Source: Candidatus Bathyarchaeota archaeon (lineage in GTDB: Archaea; Thermoproteota; Bathyarchaeia; EX4484-135; B24-G1). Taken from it: a stretch of DNA of 5,167 bases. The stretch lies in contig QMYG01000056.1 of NCBI GenBank assembly GCA_003662535.1, forward strand, positions 1-5,167, in the 5' to 3' direction. The notes under the pieces are model-generated. The model was not told the origin of the DNA and searched no databases. It was given only the letters and a program-made list of their open reading frames with translations. Made by a program: the position numbers and the translations under genes. Shown here piece after piece: positions 1 through 5,167 of this stretch. Position 1 is the first letter of the stretch; the number at the start of each line of letters is the position of its first letter.

Positions 1-1125
1 CTACACGCAAGCTTCGAGGATTTAGGTAGACTTTTACTAGGCTGGGACGGAGCCTACGCCTTCACAGCCCTAAAGGAAGACCTAATCATGGTTGGAAGGG
101 ACCCCCTCGGGCTTAAGCCGCTCTACTACGGCTCGTCCAGAGACCTCTGGGCCCTCTCTTCCGAGAAGAAGGCTTTGTGGGCTCTTGGCTTGGAGGCTGA
201 GCCCTTCCCACCCGGATACACCCTCACAGTAGGCCCTGAGGGCGCTAGGTGGGAAGCCGTTAGGCCTCTTAGGCGGGTTCCCACACGCCCCATGAAAGTA
301 GAGCAGGCAGTCAGCCTTCTGTCCAACTGTTTAGAGGAGGCGGTCGTGGAGAGGGTTCAGGGCCTACACGCCTGCGCCCTAGGCTTTTCCGGGGGCCTGG
401 ACAGCGGCCTGCTAGCCAGCTTGGCAGCCAGTTGCGGGGTTGATTTGCAGCTCATCAGCGTAGGCCTCGAGGGGAGCCGTGAACTTGAGTGGGTGGGTGA
501 AGCCGCAAAACTGTTGGGGCTGAGGCTTCACAGGTGTGTCTACCAGCCTAGGCAGGTTGAGGAGTGCCTGCCTGAGGTTCTGTGGGCGATAGAGGCGGAT
601 GACCCCCTGAAGGCTTCGATAGCCATACCGATTTACTGGACTGCCTGCGAGGCGAAGTCGCTTGGCTTAGACTGGTTGCTTGCCGGACAGGGCGCAGACG
701 AGCTTTTTGCGGGCTACCACCGCCACTTGAGGGTTTACAGGGAGCGTGGTGCTGAAGCCCTTGTCAGGGTTCTTTTCGAGGATGTGGCCAAGTCCCCTGA
801 GGAGAACTTCGCCAGAGACGAGAAGGTTTGCGCCTCGGCGGGTGTGGAGCTTCTGCTCCCCTACATGGACTGGAGCCTCGTCCAGCTAGCCCTTTCCATC
901 CCGCCTGAGCTGAAGATAAGGGGCGGCGTCAGGAAGTGGATTTTGAGGCAAACCGCCAAAAGGCTCGGCTTGCCAAGCGAGATAGCTGACAGGGAGAAGA
1001 AGGCTGTGCAGTATGCAACTGGCGTCTACGGCGTTTTGAGGAGGCTCGCCAAGGCGAGGGGGCTAAAGCTTAGGGAATACCTGCACCAAGTCTTCGTGGA
1101 GGTCTCCGAGGCTGGTGGGCCTTGA
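1..1125 (+). CDS. asnB: Asparagine synthase (glutamine-hydrolysing) family protein, 5' end missing
   Basis: Partial gene: the frame is open from base 1, and translation before the first ATG (base 88) already reads as the end of a class II glutaminase domain (GWDGAYAFTAL, then GRDPLGLKPLYYG, as in AsnB 'ARDRLGIKPLYY'), so the true start lies upstream; the catalytic N-terminal Cys and the glutamine-binding residues cannot be seen. The family uses glutamine-derived ammonia and ATP to convert aspartate to asparagine through a beta-aspartyl-AMP, in the cytoplasm. The synthetase domain is complete: PP-loop FSGGLDSGL at bases 385-411, the active-site segment GQGADELFAGY at bases 685-717, then RDEK, the LPYMD block, a K-x-ILR block and a REKKAVQY tail. 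In the GQG segment Gln stands where E. coli AsnB has the catalytic Glu348. The stop overlaps the next start by 4 bp, indicating an operon. Family assignment is secure; asparagine as product is likely, but another amide product is possible. Confidence 0.92.
   Translation, partial: LHASFEDLGRLLLGWDGAYAFTALKEDLIMVGRDPLGLKPLYYGSSRDLWALSSEKKALWALGLEAEPFPPGYTLTVGPEGARWEAVRPLRRVPTRPMKVEQAVSLLSNCLEEAVVERVQGLHACALGFSGGLDSGLLASLAASCGVDLQLISVGLEGSRELEWVGEAAKLLGLRLHRCVYQPRQVEECLPEVLWAIEADDPLKASIAIPIYWTACEAKSLGLDWLLAGQGADELFAGYHRHLRVYRERGAEALVRVLFEDVAKSPEENFARDEKVCASAGVELLLPYMDWSLVQLALSIPPELKIRGGVRKWILRQTAKRLGLPSEIADREKKAVQYATGVYGVLRRLAKARGLKLREYLHQVFVEVSEAGGP
1114..1117 (+). promoter_or_regulatory. Ribosome-binding site for the deacetylase gene (GGTG)
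   Basis: GGTG sits four bases before the TTG at 1122, inside the last codons of the asparagine synthase gene. It matches part of the archaeal anti-Shine-Dalgarno complement (AGGAGGTGATC). A longer match, GGAGGT at 1098-1103, lies 18 bases upstream of the start, which is too far for normal use. The site supports the TTG start; the next in-frame ATG (1212) would remove the conserved HPESPKRL segment. Confidence 0.45.
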
Positions 1126-2180
1126 AAACAGCCATACTCTACACGCCGCTCTTCCTTGAGCATAGGCCTGGTAGACGCCACCCGGAAAGCCCGAAGCGCC
1201 TAGAGGCAATAATGGCTTATGTGCGTAGAAGCGGAATCCTCAACTCTGAAAGTTGCGTCCTCGTCGAGCCGAAGAGGCAGAGCTTGGAGGATGTCCTGCT
1301 GGTTCACGACGAGGAGTATGTCCGTTTCATCGAGAGGAGGTGCAGAATGGGAGGCGGCCCCGTGGATATGGGTGATACCTTTGTTTCTCCCCGTAGTTTT
1401 GACGTGGCGGTTAGGGCTGTGGGCGCCTCGATAACAGCCGTAGACATGGTTTTGGAAGGCTCCTGCAGGAACGCCTTCGTCCTTTGCAGGCCTCCGGGGC
1501 ACCACGCCGGCGTGGACTACGCCTGCGGGTTCTGCCTCTTTAACAACGTGGCTTCAGCCACGATGCACCTGTTGAGGAGGAGAGGCCTAAGGCGTGTTTT
1601 GATTGTCGATTTGGACGCACATCACGGAAACGGAACCCAAGAAATCTTCTACAGGACAGGCGACGTCCTCTACGTGAGCCTGCACCAGAACCCGCAGACC
1701 TTCCCGGGCGCAGGGTTCAGCTGGCAGGTCGGGGAGGGGGACGGCGAAGGCTACACGGTGAATATACCGCTCCCCCAGTCCACAGGAGACACCGTCTACC
1801 TAACAGCCCTAGAATGGATTGTCGAGCCAATTGCAAAGCAGTACAGGCCAGAATTCATCCTCGCATCAGTCGGGCTGGATGTCCACCACAGAGACCCAAT
1901 TGGGAGGCTGGGCCTCACAGCATGGGGCCAACTAGCCGCAATAAAGAAAGTCCTGCGGCTGGCGGAAGAGCTCTGCTCCGGCAGATTCGTCGCAGTCCTA
2001 GAGGGCGGATACAACCTAAAGTTCGTGGCGATGATGGTAACCGCAGACATCTCAGCGATGGCTGGACTAACCCCAAAACTATGGGACACCCAACCCCTAA
2101 ACCTACATGCCATAAAAGCCAAGGGATGGAAAGTCCTGAAGGAAGTCAGGAAAATACAGTCAGCCTACTGGAGTTTATGA
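1122..2180 (+). CDS. Histone deacetylase / AcuC / acetylpolyamine amidohydrolase family protein
   Basis: A complete 352-residue zinc hydrolase of the arginase/deacetylase fold, cytoplasmic, with no signal peptide or membrane segment. The family removes acetyl or other acyl groups from lysine side chains, polyamines or small amides. All active-site pieces are visible: HPESPKRL near residues 20-27; RPPGHHAG with the His dyad H127-H128; DLDAHHGNG giving zinc ligands D165 and H167; YVSLHQNP at 184-191; the third zinc ligand D253 in GLDVHH; and LEGGYN with the transition-state Tyr at Y297. The LEGGYN form (Tyr kept) resembles class II and bacterial or archaeal deacetylases and predicts an active enzyme. 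The start is TTG, overlapping the asparagine synthase stop (TTGA), so translation is probably coupled. The substrate cannot be read from sequence: acetyl-CoA synthetase (AcuC role), DNA-binding proteins, acetylpolyamines or a metabolite are all possible. The gene ends 2 bp from a convergent gene. Confidence 0.95.
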   Translation: MKTAILYTPLFLEHRPGRRHPESPKRLEAIMAYVRRSGILNSESCVLVEPKRQSLEDVLLVHDEEYVRFIERRCRMGGGPVDMGDTFVSPRSFDVAVRAVGASITAVDMVLEGSCRNAFVLCRPPGHHAGVDYACGFCLFNNVASATMHLLRRRGLRRVLIVDLDAHHGNGTQEIFYRTGDVLYVSLHQNPQTFPGAGFSWQVGEGDGEGYTVNIPLPQSTGDTVYLTALEWIVEPIAKQYRPEFILASVGLDVHHRDPIGRLGLTAWGQLAAIKKVLRLAEELCSGRFVAVLEGGYNLKFVAMMVTADISAMAGLTPKLWDTQPLNLHAIKAKGWKVLKEVRKIQSAYWSL

Positions 2181-2182
2181 AC

Positions 2183-3799
2183 CTAGAATTCAAACCCTGC
2201 ACTCTCCCTCAGGTAGACAGGCCTACCCCCAACGATTGTCGCCAAAACGCACACTGCGCCAAGTTTCTCAGGAGCAACGCTAAACGGGTTTTCATCCAGT
2301 ATCACGAAATCTGCCAGCTTTCCCTGCGCTATGCTTCCTTTCAGGTTTTCTTCTCCCGATGCGTAGGCGGCGTTTATCGTGTATAGGCGTAGGGCTTCCT
2401 CAACGCTTAGGGCCTCTTCGGGGTTATCCTTCCTGTTTACTGCAGCTTCTATTCCAAGAAAGGGGTTTATCGGCTCAACTGGGCAGTCTGAGCCAGCTGA
2501 GACGCTTATTCCAGCCTTGAGCAGCGACTTAAAGGCGTAAACCCACCTGACACGCCTAGGCCCAAGGCGCTTATCAACCCAGAAGTCTGAAACAACGAAG
2601 TGGGGCTGAACGGAAGCCAACACTTTGAGCTTCGCCATCCTCGACAAAAGATGCTCGTTCAAGACTGAGACGTGCTCAATTCTGTGCCTGTGCGGACTAG
2701 GATACTCGTTTAATGCGTTTTCTAGGGCTGAGAGGGCCATTTCTATGGCTTTGTCTCCTATGGCGTGCATCACGAGCTGAAGCCCGGCCCTATGCACAGC
2801 CAACACTAGGTCTCTAAGCTCCTCCCACCCATACAGGAGCCTGCCGGAGGTGTCAGGCTTGTCGCTGTAGGGCTCTTTTAGGGCGGCCGTCCTAGCTCCG
2901 AGAGAGCCGTCTAAGAAGAGCTTGACAGCCCCGATTCTCAGCCATTCGTCTCCGAAGCCCATTTCTATGCCAAGCTCGGAGAGCCTGCCAGCCAGCTCTA
3001 CAGGCAGTATGGCGTAGACTCTTAGGGGTAGGCGGCCCTCAGCCCTCAACCTCTGAAGGGCACGAAGCTCTATGGGATCCTCCATTATCCAGTGGACGCT
3101 TGTTAGGCCGTGCTTTACAGCCTCCCTACAAGCCCTTTCAGCGTCTACCACCGCCTCCTCCAACGAGGGCCTAGGAATCGCCCTACGCACAAGCTCCATA
3201 GCGGTCTCCCGCAACACGCCGTTAGGCTCGCCCAGCGTCTCGTCAAGCTCTATCACGCCGCCTTCCGGAGGCTGTGTTTCACGGCTGATGCCAGCCAGCT
3301 GTAGGGCCAGGCTATTCGCAACACAGAGATGCAAACAAGTCCTGTAGATGACTATGGGGTGCTCTTCGGAAGCCTCGTCCAAGTCCCACCTTGTCGGGTA
3401 GCGACGCTCCACGAAGCGCTCTTGGTCCCAGCCATAGCCGACTATCCATCTCCCAGCAGGCGTGGACTCGGCACGCTCCCTAAGCCTAGAGACAAGCTCG
3501 CTTACAGAGCGGGCATCACGGAGGTCCACCCATCCTAGAGACCTGCCGAAGCTCATCATGTGGACATGCGTGTCTATCAGGCCAGGAATGACGGTCTTCC
3601 CCTCCAAGTCTACCACTTTTGTTTTTGGGCCGACGAGCTGTCTAGCCCCGTCGCTGTCTCCGACGTAGATTATGCGGTCTCCTAGAATGGCTAGGGCGGA
3701 GGCGGTGGGCCTGCTTGGCTCCATCGTGTATATTTTCGCATTAAGTAAGACCAAGTCAGCCTGAATCAAGCCCTCATCAAAGAGGAATCTGCGCAACAA
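2183..3799 (-). CDS. YtcJ-type metal-dependent amidohydrolase (Amidohydro_3 family)
   Basis: A complete 538-residue protein of the amidohydrolase superfamily, usual in length for YtcJ-like proteins. It has an N-terminal beta-sandwich part (ADLVLLNAKIYTMEP), then a metal-binding TIM barrel. Visible metal and catalytic residues are H78 and H80 (GLIDTHVHM), K293 in the family block VKLFLDGSLGARTA, H345 (MHAIGDKA), H376 (RIEHVSVL) and D438 (SAGSDCPVEP). The C-terminal KGSIAQGKLADFVILDENPF returns to the beta-sandwich. Characterised relatives include the N-substituted formamide deformylase NfdA; most members have no known substrate, so only hydrolysis of an amide or related C-N bond is inferred. 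No signal peptide, so cytoplasmic. The start is the first of two tandem TTG codons, chosen for a GTGAT site six bases upstream; TTG at 3769 or the Met at residue 26 would be alternatives, and the family usually begins only a few residues before ADLVL. It is convergent with the deacetylase gene and divergent from the surface-protein gene. Confidence 0.95.
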   Translation of the reverse strand: MLRRFLFDEGLIQADLVLLNAKIYTMEPSRPTASALAILGDRIIYVGDSDGARQLVGPKTKVVDLEGKTVIPGLIDTHVHMMSFGRSLGWVDLRDARSVSELVSRLRERAESTPAGRWIVGYGWDQERFVERRYPTRWDLDEASEEHPIVIYRTCLHLCVANSLALQLAGISRETQPPEGGVIELDETLGEPNGVLRETAMELVRRAIPRPSLEEAVVDAERACREAVKHGLTSVHWIMEDPIELRALQRLRAEGRLPLRVYAILPVELAGRLSELGIEMGFGDEWLRIGAVKLFLDGSLGARTAALKEPYSDKPDTSGRLLYGWEELRDLVLAVHRAGLQLVMHAIGDKAIEMALSALENALNEYPSPHRHRIEHVSVLNEHLLSRMAKLKVLASVQPHFVVSDFWVDKRLGPRRVRWVYAFKSLLKAGISVSAGSDCPVEPINPFLGIEAAVNRKDNPEEALSVEEALRLYTINAAYASGEENLKGSIAQGKLADFVILDENPFSVAPEKLGAVCVLATIVGGRPVYLRESAGFEF

Positions 3800-3805
3800 C
3801 TAATT

Positions 3806-3810
3806 ATCAC
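3806..3810 (-). promoter_or_regulatory. Ribosome-binding site of the amidohydrolase gene (GTGAT)
   Basis: On the minus strand the bases before the start read AAGTGATAATTAG then TTGTTG. GTGAT is a five-base match to the complement of the archaeal 16S 3' end and is separated by six bases from the first TTG, a normal spacing. This is why the upstream TTG at 3799 was chosen over the TTG at 3769, whose GAGGG lies only one base away. Confidence 0.5.
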
Positions 3811-3817
3811 TTATGCG

Positions 3818-3857
3818 GCCATAAGGCAAGACTTTAATCCACGCAAAGCCTAAAGGC
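3818..3857. repeat. Pair of GCC-N4-GGC dyads 30 bp apart (possible operator)
   Basis: GCCATAAGGC (3818-3827) and GCCTAAAGGC (3848-3857) share eight of ten bases, each have GCC/GGC arms, and start exactly 30 bp apart, about three helical turns, which would put both on the same DNA face. The second extends to AGCCT-AA-AGGCT (3847-3858), a five-base-arm inverted repeat. The TTTAA TATA-like element lies between them. The arrangement resembles a regulator site pair able to affect both divergent genes, but short GC-armed dyads can arise by chance and no regulator is encoded here. Confidence 0.35.
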
Positions 3858-3874
3858 TGTTCAGGTAGCCCGGG

Positions 3875-5101
3875 TTGAACAAAGAGGTAAAAATGGCACT
3901 CGCACTGTGCATAGTTCTGGCGGCATCAACTCTAACCTACTACTTCACAGTCTACCTCCCAACGGAAAAAGCGAGGCTGAAAGAGCAAAGAACACAATAC
4001 ATAGCACAACACCTGAGACAGAAAGGCATAAAAGACGCTGAGACGATAGCAGAGGACTTCGTCTCGAAGTATGGACGCTTCATCTCCGAGTGGCGTGGAC
4101 TAGCCAGAGTCGGGTGCAACCAGACTTGGCTCCTGCTGGCTGAGATGCACGCCACAGACGCTGAAACGACTTGGCTCATATTCAACGAGACGCACAGCGT
4201 CCAACAGGCGGTCTACGGCCAGGCGGAGGCCCTCAACGCCGAGCCTCCAGACGGCTGGGACAACTACCACGAAGTCGTCCTGATGGAGCGGAGGAGCCCG
4301 CTCCACTGCGAGGTAGGCCACCTGATAAAGGCGGGCATGCCGCAGGAAAAGGCGGAGGAATTCGACAGGGAATACGCACAACACACACCCTATCAGGGAG
4401 AAATCGTAGACTACGCACTGCAACTCTACACGAAAAACCCGGAACTGGCTAGAGACCTGCTCGAGTGGGCGAACGGCTCCTTCAGGCTGGCAGTGGAGGG
4501 GGACGCTGACTCGGATGGGGCGAGCAACGCGGACGAGGTCGCCCTAGAGGTAGACCCCTTCTCTTGGAACGACTGGAACGACTCGCAGTGGCTCATCGAA
4601 ATGTTGGACACGCCGGAGAAAGTCCAGACCTTCTTGGAGAGGTTCGTCGTCTTCGAGTATGTGCAGGTTCCTGAAAGCCCCTTCGGAATGTCCACGCCGA
4701 ACAGCACAATCACGAGAAAAACGGGAGACTGCGGGGACATCGCAGCCCTAAGAACCTTCCTCCTGAAATACCACCAGAAGCCCGGAGAAGAGGTCTGGCT
4801 CGTCGGCTTCTACGGCATAAGACACGGAGAACCAACAACCCACGCATCCACACTCCTCAAAAACCAAACAGGCTACTACATGCTAGACTTCTACGTCCCG
4901 GGATGGCCAAAAAGAAACAAGATAAAAACCGTAATCCTAGGCCCAAACGCAACAATAAAAGAAGCCCTAATAAACTGGTACCTATGGGCGATCAACGCAG
5001 GCTTCTACATGGAAAAATACGAAATCTACGAATTCGAACCGAACCCAAATAAAATAGAAATAGCGCTTATAGAAAGCGGAGAAATCTACGACCTACTCTA
5101 A
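3875..5101 (+). CDS. Membrane-anchored transglutaminase-like protein with calcium-type acidic loop
   Basis: A 408-residue protein I cannot assign to one full-length family. Residues 7-28 form one hydrophobic segment (signal anchor) preceded by Lys3 and Lys6; residues 29-200 look mainly helical and charged. Residues 210-221 match an EF-hand or thrombospondin-3 type loop: D210, D212, D214, G215, E221, followed by D227-P228. The C-terminal third carries a transglutaminase-like triad: C286 in KTGDCGDIAAL, H323 in TTHAST and D338 in YYMLDF, with spacing usual for that fold, which includes cysteine proteases, amidases and cross-linking enzymes. Seven Asn-X-Ser/Thr sequons (N82, N104, N200, N235, N276, N330, N358) fit an external glycoprotein; C81 and C145 are the only other non-membrane cysteines and could pair. 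The start is TTG with AGGT eight bases upstream; ATG at 3893 (residue 7) has a stronger GAGGT but would lose the cationic N-terminus. The gene is monocistronic and its last 9 bases overlap a convergent gene. Substrate unknown. Confidence 0.75.
   Translation: MNKEVKMALALCIVLAASTLTYYFTVYLPTEKARLKEQRTQYIAQHLRQKGIKDAETIAEDFVSKYGRFISEWRGLARVGCNQTWLLLAEMHATDAETTWLIFNETHSVQQAVYGQAEALNAEPPDGWDNYHEVVLMERRSPLHCEVGHLIKAGMPQEKAEEFDREYAQHTPYQGEIVDYALQLYTKNPELARDLLEWANGSFRLAVEGDADSDGASNADEVALEVDPFSWNDWNDSQWLIEMLDTPEKVQTFLERFVVFEYVQVPESPFGMSTPNSTITRKTGDCGDIAALRTFLLKYHQKPGEEVWLVGFYGIRHGEPTTHASTLLKNQTGYYMLDFYVPGWPKRNKIKTVILGPNATIKEALINWYLWAINAGFYMEKYEIYEFEPNPNKIEIALIESGEIYDLL
3884..3888 (+). promoter_or_regulatory. 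Alternative ribosome-binding site (GAGGT) inside the surface-protein gene
   Basis: GAGGT lies four bases before the in-frame ATG at 3893 and matches the anti-Shine-Dalgarno complement better than the AGGT that serves the TTG at 3875. If used, the protein would begin MALALCIVL, without the two N-terminal lysines. Sequence alone does not settle which start is used; both may be. Confidence 0.4.
5047..5062 (-). terminator. T-rich tract, likely transcription terminator for the minus-strand gene at the right edge
   Basis: Read on the minus strand this is TATTTCTATTTTATTT, 12 T in 16 bases, beginning about 30 bases after the TAG stop at 5093-5095. Archaeal RNA polymerase terminates at oligo-T tracts in the non-template strand without needing a hairpin, and none is seen. 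The tract lies inside the 3' coding end of the convergent gene, so it is also ordinary coding sequence there. Confidence 0.4.
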
Positions 5102-5167
5102 CCAATCCATCTCTCTTAGCGTCTCTTCAATCATAGACGGGACGCCCTCTATACTTTCCGCCCTACC
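5093..5167 (-). CDS. C-terminal end of an unidentified protein, cut by the window edge
   Basis: On the minus strand one frame is open from the right edge for 24 codons and stops at TAG (5093-5095); the other two minus frames have early stops. The peptide (GRAESIEGV... ending REMDWLE) is acidic, looks like an amphipathic C-terminal helix, and uses AGG, AGA, GAG and ATA codons as the other genes here do. It is followed by a T-rich terminator-like tract. It would overlap the end of the transglutaminase-like gene by 9 bp, tail to tail. Too short for any family assignment; an untranslated stretch open by chance remains possible. Confidence 0.5.
   Translation of the reverse strand, partial: GRAESIEGVPSMIEETLREMDWLE

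Larger units (their letters stand above)
3800..3874. promoter_or_regulatory. Divergent intergenic promoter region with TATA-like element
   Basis: This is the only intergenic gap of note and must hold the promoters of both flanking genes. ACTTTAATCC (3831-3840) contains a symmetric TTTAA (3833-3837) that reads as a weak archaeal TATA box on both strands. On the + strand, initiation about 25 bp downstream would fall near 3860, just before AGGT (3863-3866), eight bases ahead of the TTG at 3875. On the - strand it would fall near 3810, at the GTGAT that precedes the TTG at 3799, giving very short leaders both ways. No clear purine-rich BRE is seen. TATA and initiation positions are inferred from spacing only. 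Confidence 0.45.

Noticed and set aside
1585..1593. GCCTAAGGC inside the deacetylase gene as another copy of the promoter dyad
   Set aside because: It is one base shorter in the spacer, lies in conserved coding sequence and has no partner 30 bp away; most likely chance.
2041..2180. Base-composition shift at the end of the deacetylase gene as a sign of recombination or a chimeric assembly
   Set aside because: Hand counts of G+T in 120-base blocks fluctuate along the gene (about 46%, 52%, 45%, 50%, then 36% in the last block), so there is no clean breakpoint, and the protein motifs run through without interruption.
1814..2386. A 190-codon + strand open frame spanning the end of the deacetylase gene and the start of the convergent gene
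   Set aside because: It is out of frame with the clearly conserved deacetylase motifs, its translation is Arg/Pro/Cys-rich with no recognisable domain, and the part beyond 2180 lies antisense to the conserved amidohydrolase C-terminus.
3869..3874. CCCGGG palindrome immediately before the TTG at 3875
   Set aside because: A six-base GC palindrome is expected often in this base composition and overlaps the ribosome-site spacer; no paired copy was found.
3893..3925. Possible lipoprotein signal peptide around Cys12 of the surface protein
   Set aside because: The residues before the Cys are Leu-Ala-Leu, so position -1 is Leu rather than Gly, Ala or Ser; the Cys lies inside the hydrophobic segment, which is better read as a membrane anchor.
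4100..4423. Minus-strand open frame of 107 codons opposite the surface-protein gene
   Set aside because: It is antisense to a gene with a convincing catalytic core, has low-complexity composition and no ribosome site or promoter that I can see; it is a shadow of GC-rich third positions.
1..5167. tRNA or other RNA genes, CRISPR repeats, transposase genes or terminal inverted repeats
   Set aside because: Nearly every base is covered by conserved coding sequence, and the single 75-bp gap shows no cloverleaf, regular repeat array or mobile-element end.

Overview
The window looks like chromosomal DNA of an archaeon, probably a thermophile of the TACK/Thermoproteota side (Aigarchaeota, Bathyarchaeia or relatives); no marker gene here fixes the lineage. 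The reasons are heavy use of AGG/AGA for arginine, repeated use of TTG as start codon, short Shine-Dalgarno-like pieces (GGTG, GTGAT, GAGGT) matching the archaeal 16S 3' end, a TATA-like element in the only intergenic gap, and an asparagine synthase of the short type with a GQGADELFAGY core. The DNA is almost fully coding: four large genes, a probable fifth cut by the right edge, one 75-bp divergent intergenic region, no RNA genes, no insertion sequences and no CRISPR array.

Left part (1-2180, + strand): the 3' part of an asparagine synthase-type glutamine amidotransferase/ATP-dependent amide ligase, which overlaps by 4 bp a complete histone deacetylase/AcuC/acetylpolyamine amidohydrolase family gene. 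The overlap implies co-transcription and coupled translation.

Middle (2183-3799, - strand): a complete YtcJ-type metal-dependent amidohydrolase, ending 2 bp from the end of the deacetylase gene (tail to tail). Its start faces a compact divergent promoter region (3800-3874) with a TTTAA element lying between two near-identical GCC-N4-GGC dyads spaced exactly 30 bp apart.

Right part (3875-5101, + strand): a 408-residue protein that no family I know covers along its full length. It has an N-terminal membrane anchor, an acidic calcium-binding-type loop, a C-terminal transglutaminase-like Cys-His-Asp core and seven N-glycosylation sequons, so I read it as a surface-exposed transglutaminase-fold enzyme. 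Its last 9 bases overlap the tail of a probable minus-strand gene leaving the window.

Taken together, three neighbouring genes make or break amide bonds (ligase, deacylase, amidohydrolase). Only the first two are tied together by gene structure. A shared pathway for the third, or for the surface protein, is conjecture. The most promising novelty is the surface transglutaminase-like protein, followed by the Glu-to-Gln change in the synthetase active site and the paired dyads in the divergent promoter.
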